A stretch of 5,942 nt of DNA from an uncultured Lachnospiraceae bacterium (GTDB taxonomy: Bacteria; Bacillota; Clostridia; Lachnospirales; Lachnospiraceae), in assembly GCA_948688495.1 (NCBI GenBank), contig CAPQSW010000001.1, positions 206,348 through 212,289 of the forward strand. The letters are read 5' to 3'. How positions within the stretch are numbered: the first letter of the stretch is position 1; each line of letters starts with the position of its first letter. The position numbers were made by a program, and so were the translations under genes. This document shows positions 1 to 3,965 of the stretch, piece after piece. Below the pieces are notes generated by a model. The model saw nothing but the letters and a program-made list of their open reading frames with translations. It was not told the origin of the DNA and did no database searches.

Positions 1-277
1 TGGTTTTCATGTTTCTTCTTACTGCCGTGGCCGCGTCCATCATGTCCTCTGCCAGCTGTTCCGTGTATTCCCACTCTCCGCGCTGCCAAATCAGATGCAT
101 ATACTGCAATGACTGCGTTATGATATTCCGGCAGGATGTTTCCGTGTCCGAAATTACTTTTCCAGAACTGTCCCCCGCCCTAATCATTTCAGGGCTTTCC
201 GGCGTTTTTTGCGTGGTTTTTCCGTTTTCCTGGACAGAATCGGCCTCCGCCCTAATCATTTCAACGTTTCCCGGCAT
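1..277 (-). CDS. Unknown protein, N-terminal part, runs off the left edge
   Basis: The reading frame starts at the ATG at 277-275 and stays open to the window edge, giving 92 complete codons. The start is supported by AAAGGAGG about 9 nt upstream, inside the end of the RNase H-like gene. The two genes overlap by 17 nt, so translational coupling is likely. I do not recognise the protein. The first 40 or so residues are polar and low in complexity, and PEMIRAG (30-35 region) echoes NVEMIRAE near the start. From about residue 55 it becomes helix-like and acidic (LIWQRGEWEYTEQLAEDMM). There is no signal peptide or membrane segment in the visible part. Its position as third gene in the rep cluster suggests a replication, maintenance or mobilisation accessory, which is inference only. 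Confidence 0.7.
   Translation of the reverse strand, partial: MPGNVEMIRAEADSVQENGKTTQKTPESPEMIRAGDSSGKVISDTETSCRNIITQSLQYMHLIWQRGEWEYTEQLAEDMMDAATAVRRNMKT
175..263. repeat. 17-bp direct repeat pair inside the left-edge gene
   Basis: CCGCCCTAATCATTTCA occurs at 175-191 and again at 247-263, exactly 72 bp (24 codons) apart, followed by about 15 bp of looser similarity. In the minus-strand protein it encodes a repeated EMIRA motif in the same frame. It looks like a small internal coding duplication. Confidence 0.7.
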
Positions 278-755
278 TTCCCTTCCTCCTTTTCCACTGC
301 CTTAATTCTTTCTTCACGGCATCCTGCATCACGGATGTGTATTCATGCCTTCCGGTTTCCATTGTCCACGCACGGCCCGCGCTTTTTTCGGACAGCATCT
401 TCCAGAGTGCGGCGTTCCTTACCGGTTTCCCGCGGGCGTTCCTCCATCCGGTTTCCTGCCACTGCAGAGGCCAGCCGTTTCGCACAGCGGCCGATACATG
501 TGTGCAGTCCGTGTATGCCCTTACGGTATGCGGGCTTTCCAGGATATTTTTCTTTGCCAGCGCATCCAGCACGTGGAAGGCGTTGATTAATGCCATCAGC
601 ACGCCCTGTGGCTGTGTTCCGGCTTTTAGGTGGATGAATCCTTCTTCCGTCTCCGGCTCCCCGTCTTTCATGTATTCCAGGATCCACTCTGCCACGCCGT
701 CCCGCTTTGCCGGCCCGTTCCATGAATCGACTATGAATATCCGTACTTCCGGCAT
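261..755 (-). CDS. RNase HI-like protein (degenerate active site)
   Basis: This 164-aa protein has the RNase H fold order. A first beta strand carries a possible first Asp at D10 (IFIVDSWNG). A helix region at about 50-65 (GVLMALINAF) matches the place where RNase HI has NRMELMA. The second Asp is D83 in AYTDCTHV, followed by a GW(R/K)...GKPV(R/K)N..LW segment (103-119) very like the handle and post-handle part of bacterial RNase HI. H137 and D145 stand where the catalytic His and last Asp fall. The central Glu appears to be replaced by Val (V52), so cleavage may be weak or lost. RNase HI enzymes cut the RNA strand of RNA-DNA hybrids. Here, next to a rolling-circle Rep, a role in primer or R-loop handling is plausible but inferred. 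The ATG has AAAGGAGG 8 nt upstream. The gene is embedded in the 3' extension of the rep frame and overlaps the next gene by 17 nt. Confidence 0.75.
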   Translation of the reverse strand: MPEVRIFIVDSWNGPAKRDGVAEWILEYMKDGEPETEEGFIHLKAGTQPQGVLMALINAFHVLDALAKKNILESPHTVRAYTDCTHVSAAVRNGWPLQWQETGWRNARGKPVRNAALWKMLSEKSAGRAWTMETGRHEYTSVMQDAVKKELRQWKRRKGNAGKR

Positions 756-1557
756 GTACAGACGCCTCCTTTCTTTCCAGCCTCCTTGCCATGTAATGCT
801 GGTACGGGTGCCCAGTGACGGGGTTTATGCCGTTTTCCAGGGAATCCTTTATTATGTACCAGCCCTTTTCCGGCTCCGGCTCATCCTCCCACTTCCTGCC
901 CCATACCCGTTTTTTAATGGGCTCAGGCACTAATAGGTTGCGGCTCCTTGTGTAGCTTTGCTCCTTCCCCTCCTCTTTTGCCAGGTAGTCTGAAAGTTCC
1001 CCATATTCCCCTTCCTCATACAGCGGCGTGAAGTGCCTTCCCCCGTATTTCCAGTATTTCATTACCAGTTTTTTTGTATTGAGTTCCGGTATATCCTCGA
1101 TAATCAGATGGTGATGGGCTGCGCCCCGCTTTCCGATCACTGTTACGCACAGGAACTTGAATTTGTATCCCGATTTCCTGTATGCATCCCTCATGTCTTC
1201 GAAGAATATCCTCCTGTGCTTTTTTGCCTCTTTCATGTCCTTTGGTCTGTCCGTTTTCCGGTAAGTCAGTACAAGGTGGGAGTCTCCTTCATGGAAGTTC
1301 GCAAGGATAAGCCTCTGTATTTTCCTTGCGCGGTTCCTTCTGTTCTGCCTCTCAATATCCTCCGGCGTTGCCTTTTTCTTTGGCGCGCGTCTGCATCCTG
1401 GCGCTCCGTAGTTCCCCGGATAGTACCTGGCTACCTCTTTCACGTCCCCGAGATCGTATATTTTTTCTATGTGCAATTTAAAATCACCCCTAACGTTAAT
1501 ATCCTGAACAAGTAATGGAAAAGGCATGAAAGCCTTTATTTTCCACCGTTTTTCCAT
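343..1557 (-). CDS. HUH rolling-circle replication initiator (G2P-like Rep)
   Basis: The protein carries the HUH endonuclease motifs in order. Motif 1-like SHLVLTYRK lies at 93-101, the metal-binding motif HHHLII at 148-153, and the catalytic motif YLAKE at 191-195, with Y191 as the probable nicking tyrosine. A basic stretch (about 58-83) precedes motif 1. Such proteins nick one strand at a double-stranded origin and prime rolling-circle replication. The recognisable protein ends near residue 267. The remaining 137 codons (754-346) are Arg-rich, look out of frame, and overlap the RNase H-like gene completely, so the true or ancestral C-terminus may lie near 756. The ATG at 1557 has only a weak GGGGA upstream and follows a 69-nt gap carrying an antisense RNA locus. 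Poor ribosome binding together with antisense control would keep Rep scarce. Confidence 0.85.
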   Translation of the reverse strand: MEKRWKIKAFMPFPLLVQDINVRGDFKLHIEKIYDLGDVKEVARYYPGNYGAPGCRRAPKKKATPEDIERQNRRNRARKIQRLILANFHEGDSHLVLTYRKTDRPKDMKEAKKHRRIFFEDMRDAYRKSGYKFKFLCVTVIGKRGAAHHHLIIEDIPELNTKKLVMKYWKYGGRHFTPLYEEGEYGELSDYLAKEEGKEQSYTRSRNLLVPEPIKKRVWGRKWEDEPEPEKGWYIIKDSLENGINPVTGHPYQHYMARRLERKEASVHAGSTDIHSRFMERAGKAGRRGRVDPGIHERRGAGDGRRIHPPKSRNTATGRADGINQRLPRAGCAGKEKYPGKPAYRKGIHGLHTCIGRCAKRLASAVAGNRMEERPRETGKERRTLEDAVRKKRGPCVDNGNRKA

Positions 1558-1585
1558 TGACTTTAAATCCCCGGGGTGGTATACT
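1557..1585 (+). promoter_or_regulatory. Antisense promoter opposite the rep start
   Basis: TTGACT at 1557-1562, a 17-nt spacer and TATACT at 1580-1585 form a near-consensus sigma-A promoter reading away from rep. The -35 box touches the complement of the rep start codon. No plus-strand gene lies downstream; transcription would start near 1591 and meet a terminator about 70 nt later. Confidence 0.65.
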
Positions 1586-1590
1586 TTATA

Positions 1591-1660
1591 TGTCTTAGTA
1601 AAGTAATTTACCCCTGACTGGGCGGCCTATCTCCTGATTGGCTGCCCAGTCTTTTTGTTT
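1591..1660 (+). ncRNA. Putative countertranscribed antisense RNA of rep
   Basis: A plus-strand transcript of about 70 nt is predicted between the promoter at 1557-1585 and the intrinsic terminator at 1616-1660. It contains a short 5' hairpin (GTAAA at 1598-1602, loop GTAA, TTTAC at 1607-1611) and the large terminator hairpin. It is fully complementary to the rep mRNA leader and to the last codons of the 85-aa gene. Rolling-circle plasmids such as pT181 and pLS1 limit Rep synthesis with RNAs of this layout. In the sense leader, AGGGGT (complement of 1610-1615) could pair with ACCCC (complement of 1573-1577), which adjoins the GGGG of the weak rep ribosome binding site, so binding of the antisense RNA could alter access to it. 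Sequence layout is seen; function is inferred. Confidence 0.55.
1616..1660 (+). terminator. Intrinsic terminator of the antisense RNA
   Basis: A 12-bp stem (GACTGGGCGGCC at 1616-1627 with GGCTGCCCAGTC at 1640-1651, one G-U pair) with a 12-nt loop is followed by TTTTTGTTT. The T tract exists only on the plus strand, and in the minus-strand RNA the G-U pair becomes an A-C mismatch. The direction is therefore plus, against the genes. It overlaps the 3' end of the 85-aa gene. Confidence 0.75.
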
Positions 1661-1884
1661 GTTATTTTCGCAAATGTAATGCCGTCTCTATCCCGGATCT
1701 TGGTTTCAAACGGGTTATATGCGTCTTTCCTTTTTACTGATGTGTGGTGGTAGTTTCCCTGTGTGTCCTGATAGTAATAGGTGTTGTACTTTTTTCCCTG
1801 TACGATTGTCAGCAGTTCCCAGCCTTCCCTGGGGTTTCCTTCAAAATACCTGGATTTTTCTTTGATCTCCCTTGTGATTGTCAT
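1627..1884 (-). CDS. Small unknown protein (85 aa) upstream of rep
   Basis: I do not recognise this family. It is a soluble, charged and Tyr-rich protein (KKYNTYYYQDTQGNY at about 31-45), probably of mixed beta strands, with no membrane segment or signal peptide. The start is well supported: AGGAGG lies 9 nt before the ATG, and the TAG stop of the preceding 68-aa gene overlaps this ribosome binding site (AGATAGGAGG), so the two are likely coupled. Its position directly before a rolling-circle rep gene is where such replicons often encode a small copy-control or ssDNA-binding protein; that role is a guess from context. Its last codons lie within the terminator hairpin of the opposing antisense RNA. 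Confidence 0.7.
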   Translation of the reverse strand: MTITREIKEKSRYFEGNPREGWELLTIVQGKKYNTYYYQDTQGNYHHTSVKRKDAYNPFETKIRDRDGITFAKITNKKTGQPIRR

Positions 1885-1897
1885 GGGGTTGTCCCTC

Positions 1898-2104
1898 CTA
1901 TCTCCTCATTGCATTTTCCCTTGCAATGGCTTTTTCAAGTTCTTCCACATTAAATACAATGGGGCTGTTCCTATTTTTTGTGCCCGGATTCAGCTTCCAG
2001 GCAACAGGCAGGCCCTTTTCCCTGTATATACGCATCAGCTGGGCCTCTGAATGCCCCATCTTTACCAGCTCATTTTTCCTCATTACTGATTTTGGATATT
2101 TCAT
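1898..2104 (-). CDS. Small excisionase/MerR-like DNA-binding protein
   Basis: This 68-aa protein has the pattern of a short winged-helix DNA binder. A first helix-turn-helix-like segment (RKNELVKMGHSEAQLMRIYR, about 9-28) is followed by a basic GLPVAWKLNPGTKNRN stretch (31-46), then a strand and a terminal helix (FNVEELEKAIARE, 51-63). The G-S...L.R.....G.P order, strand and terminal helix resemble Xis-type and helix-turn-helix accessory proteins of mobile elements. The start is supported by AAAGGAGG only 4 nt from the ATG. It opens the rep cluster just after the double hairpin at 2153-2216, so it could act on that site as an excision or replication accessory, or repress the cluster. Family assignment is by pattern only. 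Confidence 0.7.
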   Translation of the reverse strand: MKYPKSVMRKNELVKMGHSEAQLMRIYREKGLPVAWKLNPGTKNRNSPIVFNVEELEKAIARENAMRR

Positions 2105-2128
2105 TTTTCCTCCTTTGCTTGCAGAATA

Positions 2129-2157
2129 CAGATAGGAATGTTAAAATCTGGCTGTAA
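2129..2157 (-). promoter_or_regulatory. Weak candidate promoter for the rep cluster
   Basis: On the minus strand TTACAG (2157-2152), a 17-nt spacer and TATCTG (2134-2129) stand before the 68-aa DNA-binding gene. Both boxes are poor matches. The -35 box falls within one arm of the AT-rich hairpin, so the hairpin or its binding protein could control it. Confidence 0.3.
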
Positions 2158-2183
2158 CTGATAAGCCTAAGTTATTAGTTACA
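2153..2183. repeat. AT-rich 12-bp inverted repeat (first of two abutting hairpins)
   Basis: TGTAACTGATAA (2153-2164) pairs with TTATTAGTTACA (2172-2183) with one G-T pair, around a 7-nt loop GCCTAAG. No T tract follows on either strand, so it is not a standard terminator. It ends exactly where the next hairpin begins. Confidence 0.75.
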
Positions 2184-2216
2184 TGCCCCGGCCCGTATAC
2201 GCTTACTGCCGGGGCA
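2184..2216. repeat. GC-rich 9-bp inverted repeat (second abutting hairpin), candidate origin
   Basis: TGCCCCGGC (2184-2192) pairs perfectly with GCCGGGGCA (2208-2216) around a 15-nt loop that contains GTATAC. Together with the neighbouring hairpin it tiles 64 bp of intergenic DNA without a gap. HUH initiators nick at hairpin origins, so this is the best origin candidate in the window. A bidirectional transcription stop or a regulator site remains possible, since neither side has a T run. Confidence 0.5.
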
Positions 2217-2219
2217 CTA

Positions 2220-2459
2220 TTAGATGAGGCGCTTTGCTCCCAAATAATGTAAGCTGCATTTAATTTCTCTGTCTGTAAAGTTTTTTCCAAGAAGCTCTCC
2301 GACAGCATCCAGTCTGGTGGGCTTCTTTATTTCCGCTCCATCTGTTGATGTCCTGTCTTTTTTCCTTGGGTATAACGTTTTCCTCTGATAGTTTCCTGAT
2401 GTTTTAAGGCTGCTTCTGTACTCAAACTTTTCAGGAAACATGGTTTGTGGCATAAACAT
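2220..2459 (-). CDS. Small unknown protein (79 aa)
   Basis: I do not recognise this protein. The ATG at 2459 has AAAGGAG 11 nt upstream. The first half is basic and polar and probably disordered (KTLYPRKKDRTSTDGAEIKK, about 27-46). The second half looks folded and helical (TRLDAVGELLGKNFTDREIKCSL, from 48, with a FTDREIK turn). There is no membrane segment. The stop codon lies 4 bp from the GC-rich hairpin at 2184-2216. It may be the last gene of the small-gene cluster that begins with the Cro-like protein. A competing minus-strand frame across 2327-2536 needs a GTG start and has a less protein-like composition. Confidence 0.55.
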   Translation of the reverse strand: MFMPQTMFPEKFEYRSSLKTSGNYQRKTLYPRKKDRTSTDGAEIKKPTRLDAVGELLGKNFTDREIKCSLHYLGAKRLI

Positions 2460-2466
2460 TTTATTC

Positions 2467-2584
2467 TCATCTCCTTTCTTTCCTGACAGACACCAGCTCT
2501 GCCAGGGCTTTTGTCATTTCTGCAATACCTTTCCACTCCTCCGTCTCATACCTGGATTGCCATTATTACAACCCTGATTACCAT
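2467..2584 (-). pseudogene. Possible frameshifted small gene (about 38 aa if joined)
   Basis: An ATG at 2584 overlaps the stop of the 54-aa gene (ATGGTAA) and reads MVIRVVIMAIQV before a TGA at 2548-2546. One base further along, another frame continues as YETEEWKGIAEMTKALAELV and ends at 2467, just before the 79-aa gene. That second stretch looks like a real amphipathic helix but lacks its own good start. The simplest reading is a small coupled gene broken by a single-base change near 2550. Programmed +1 shifting or two unrelated micro-ORFs are alternatives. Confidence 0.3.
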
Positions 2585-2742
2585 ATTCCTATCAGCTTGA
2601 CTATTGCCATCCCTATAAAATTTCCGATAATCCCGCATGCCAGCGGGATTTTTGCTATGTCAAAAAAATCTTCTAAAATAAATCCCAGGTCTTCCCAGAA
2701 CCATGTGCATATATGTTTTATTGCTTTATTTATTTTTCCCAC
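2578..2742 (-). CDS. 54-aa single-pass membrane protein, GTG start
   Basis: GTG at 2742 starts a 54-aa frame ending at TAA 2580-2578, preceded by AGGAGGGAGGTGAGG, part of the repeated leader. The N-terminus is basic (GKINKAIKH), then comes an aromatic and acidic amphipathic part (CTWFWEDLGFILEDFFDIAK, about 12-31), then a hydrophobic segment LACGIIGNFIGMAIVKLIGI at 34-53 long enough to cross the membrane. It has no cleavable signal. Size and layout resemble small phage membrane or coat-like proteins, or a holin-like or stress peptide, but I see no family signature. The strong ribosome binding site and the intact frame argue that it is real. Confidence 0.55.
   Translation of the reverse strand: MGKINKAIKHICTWFWEDLGFILEDFFDIAKIPLACGIIGNFIGMAIVKLIGIW
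2629..2653. repeat. 8-bp perfect hairpin within the 54-aa gene
   Basis: AATCCCGC (2629-2636) and GCGGGATT (2643-2650) flank a 6-nt loop, and three more T follow on the plus strand. It codes for IPLACGI in the membrane protein. It may be a plus-strand terminator, a folding or packaging signal, or chance. Confidence 0.4.
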
Positions 2743-2754
2743 GTTCCTCACCTC

Positions 2755-2772
2755 CCTCCTATACTGGCATCC
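2755..2772 (-). repeat. Repeated leader, copy A
   Basis: On the plus strand the copy reads CCTCCTATACTGGCATCC, and its minus-strand form contains the TATAGGAGG ribosome binding site of the 54-aa gene, 12 nt before its GTG. Two further copies lie at 3479 and 4335. Confidence 0.75.
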
Positions 2773-2837
2773 CCATTTGTCACATGATTGTCCTCACCAT
2801 CGGATAAGGTTTTATACTTTCTCGCTTGCTTAATGTG

Positions 2838-2846
2838 TGATATACT
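2838..2846 (+). promoter_or_regulatory. Extended -10 promoter of the 175-aa membrane gene
   Basis: TG-A-TATACT at 2838-2846 is an extended -10 element, 23 bp before the ATG at 2870. The -35 region is poor (TTTCTC), which extended -10 promoters tolerate. AAGGAG at 2857-2862 is the ribosome binding site. Confidence 0.5.
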
Positions 2847-2869
2847 CCTAATAAAAAAGGAGAAATATT

Positions 2870-3397
2870 ATGAATATCCAGACGTTTATAGATTCTTTTT
2901 GTAACTTGCTCACTTTTGAAAACATCACCTTTGTATTATCAGTCTTTGGCTCTGTTGGAACTCTGATTACATTTATAGCCGCATTTAAAAGTAACCGCAA
3001 AAACCTGAAAATGATAGTTTCTAACCTCGCTTACATAAAAGACGTCAAGACTTTGTCGATAACAATTACATTTGAAAATCGTTCCAGGCTTCCTATCTCC
3101 ATCACATCCGCAAGACTCTTTATAAGCGATGACGAAATACTCCCAGAAAAATATCCAAGGCTCGTTGACAGATATGCGTACCGTGAGAATGATGAAATTG
3201 TTGCACGCAAGTTTCTTTACAATATAAATTTTCCTGTCTGCGTTCAGCAGCTTGGCGCCTCCTCTGGTAGTCTTCTCTTTGATGTTTCTCCAGAAGTGAT
3301 TCAAAATTCCTCCACTCCTCTGTTTCTAAAAGTTCGTTCGACACGTGGTCGGGAAGACAAAACGCAACTAGATGTGTGCTCCATGAAATATGTTTGA
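2870..3397 (+). CDS. Unknown membrane-anchored protein (175 aa), probable cargo gene
   Basis: The protein has one N-terminal membrane segment (about 19-40, ITFVLSVFGSVGTLITFIAA). A basic turn (SNRKNLK) suggests that the rest faces the cytoplasm. The remaining 130 residues are rich in beta strands (LSITITFENRSRLPISITSA, SSGSLLFDV, PLFLKVRSTRG) and fit a small beta-sandwich. No catalytic motif is visible. The start is firm: AAGGAG lies 7 nt before the ATG and an extended -10 precedes it. The gene opposes its neighbours and brings its own promoter, so it behaves like an inserted accessory gene, for example a lysogenic-conversion or exclusion function; that role is inference. It covers most of a minus-strand frame starting at 3467 that looks truncated. 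Confidence 0.75.
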   Translation: MNIQTFIDSFCNLLTFENITFVLSVFGSVGTLITFIAAFKSNRKNLKMIVSNLAYIKDVKTLSITITFENRSRLPISITSARLFISDDEILPEKYPRLVDRYAYRENDEIVARKFLYNINFPVCVQQLGASSGSLLFDVSPEVIQNSSTPLFLKVRSTRGREDKTQLDVCSMKYV

Positions 3398-3467
3398 TTA
3401 TCTGTGTTCCAACGTCATGAATTTCATAGCCTGTGTCTGATCCATTTACTTTTATAATTAATGCCAT
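3398..3467 (-). pseudogene. Truncated 5' end of a minus-strand gene
   Basis: An ATG at 3467 follows leader copy B and a good ribosome binding site (AGGAGG 11 nt upstream, AAGGTG closer). The first 23 codons read like protein (MALIIKVNGSDTGYEIHDVG). The frame then enters the antisense of the 175-aa gene and continues to 3120, with Arg- and Gln-rich, unlikely content. I read this as a minus-strand gene that lost its body when the plus-strand gene was inserted. A genuine 115-aa antisense-overlapping gene cannot be excluded. Confidence 0.4.
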
Positions 3468-3478
3468 AATTTCACCTT

Positions 3479-3503
3479 CCTCCTATACTGGCGTCCGTGG
3501 ACG
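3479..3503 (-). repeat. Repeated leader, copy B, with remnant of an upstream gene end
   Basis: It matches copy C over 25 bp with two differences (CCTCCTATACTGGCGTCC then GTGGACG). On the minus strand, one frame across it ends PRTPV-stop exactly like the Cro-like gene at copy C. Upstream of that (from about 3510) the similarity fades with a 2-nt length difference. It therefore looks like the end of a lost paralogue of the Cro-like gene plus the ribosome binding site of the next gene. Confidence 0.75.
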
Positions 3504-3515
3504 CCTGGAAATTTG

Positions 3516-3544
3516 TTGATTCCCTTTCCCCTTTTCGTTACAAT
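3516..3544 (+). promoter_or_regulatory. Promoter of the DUF2513 gene
   Basis: TTGATT (3516-3521), a 17-nt spacer and TACAAT (3539-3544) give a strong sigma-A-type promoter. In the leader an inverted repeat GGCTG (3554-3558) / CAGCC (3565-3569) lies just after the predicted start and could be an operator or an mRNA hairpin. Confidence 0.6.
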
Positions 3545-3596
3545 GTGGGTACAGGCTGCTGCAACAGCCGAGTACATATGAGAGGAGGGTAAACAC

Positions 3597-3965
3597 ATGA
3601 AATTAAATCCTAATTGTGTCCGCGCAGTTTTGTTGGCTGTCGAGGAGAAAAGTGACTATCATCATCAAATGCACTATTTGCGTGGAGAACTTTCCAATAC
3701 CCCGCTTGATAATTTTTACCATGAAGAAATTATTTACCATATCCGTCAATGTGAGCTGTCCAATTTAATATATGACGTCAGTTATTGTGACGGTGGCGTC
3801 TCTATTTACGTTAAGGACTTAACACCGCTCGGTCACGAATTTCTCTCTAATATAAAAAATGAAGCTGTCTGGAAAAAGCTTTTGCTTAAATGCGCAAATG
3901 CATCTCTACCCATTCTTATGGAAATCGCTCCTAAGATTGCCTTAGATTTCTACCTCAGCCAATAG
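3597..3965 (+). CDS. DUF2513 family protein
   Basis: The opening MKLNPNCVRAVLLAVEE, the central EEIIYHIRQCELSNLI and the later LTPLGHEFLSNI...VWKK are the hallmark blocks of DUF2513 proteins, and 122 aa is the usual length. The pattern suggests a winged-helix-like fold (helix, helix, strand, helix with the LTPLGHEFL segment). No biochemical role is established to my knowledge, and members are frequent in prophages and accessory regions. The ribosome binding site is GGAGGG, 8 nt before the ATG, and a good promoter stands at 3516-3544. Its 3' end overlaps the convergent 121-aa gene by 11 bp, with no terminator between. The plus orientation against a minus-strand cluster marks it as a second inserted cargo gene. 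Confidence 0.85.
   Translation: MKLNPNCVRAVLLAVEEKSDYHHQMHYLRGELSNTPLDNFYHEEIIYHIRQCELSNLIYDVSYCDGGVSIYVKDLTPLGHEFLSNIKNEAVWKKLLLKCANASLPILMEIAPKIALDFYLSQ

Noticed and set aside
9..1515. Long plus-strand open frames over the rep, RNase H-like and left-edge genes (for example 9-305, 209-586, 337-933, 1033-1515)
   Set aside because: They are antisense to clearly coding minus-strand genes, lack ribosome binding sites, and have Phe/Pro/Ser/Cys-rich, non-protein-like content typical of complements of GC-rich genes.
1744..2135. Plus-strand open frames over the two small genes upstream of rep
   Set aside because: They are hydrophobic Phe/Leu/Pro-rich shadows of minus-strand genes that have proper ribosome binding sites and coupled stops.
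2327..2536. 69-codon minus-strand frame overlapping the 79-aa gene
   Set aside because: It needs a GTG start without a good ribosome binding site, and its composition is less protein-like than the 79-aa frame, which has AAAGGAG.
2939..3304. 121-codon minus-strand frame under the 175-aa gene
   Set aside because: It lies wholly antisense to a better supported gene with promoter, ribosome binding site and membrane segment, and its own content is Cys/Lys/Asn-rich with no ribosome binding site.
3443..3578. 39-codon minus-strand frame from an ATG near 3578 ending just inside the truncated gene
   Set aside because: The ATG is preceded by a pyrimidine-rich stretch with no ribosome binding site, and it is the complement of the DUF2513 promoter and leader.
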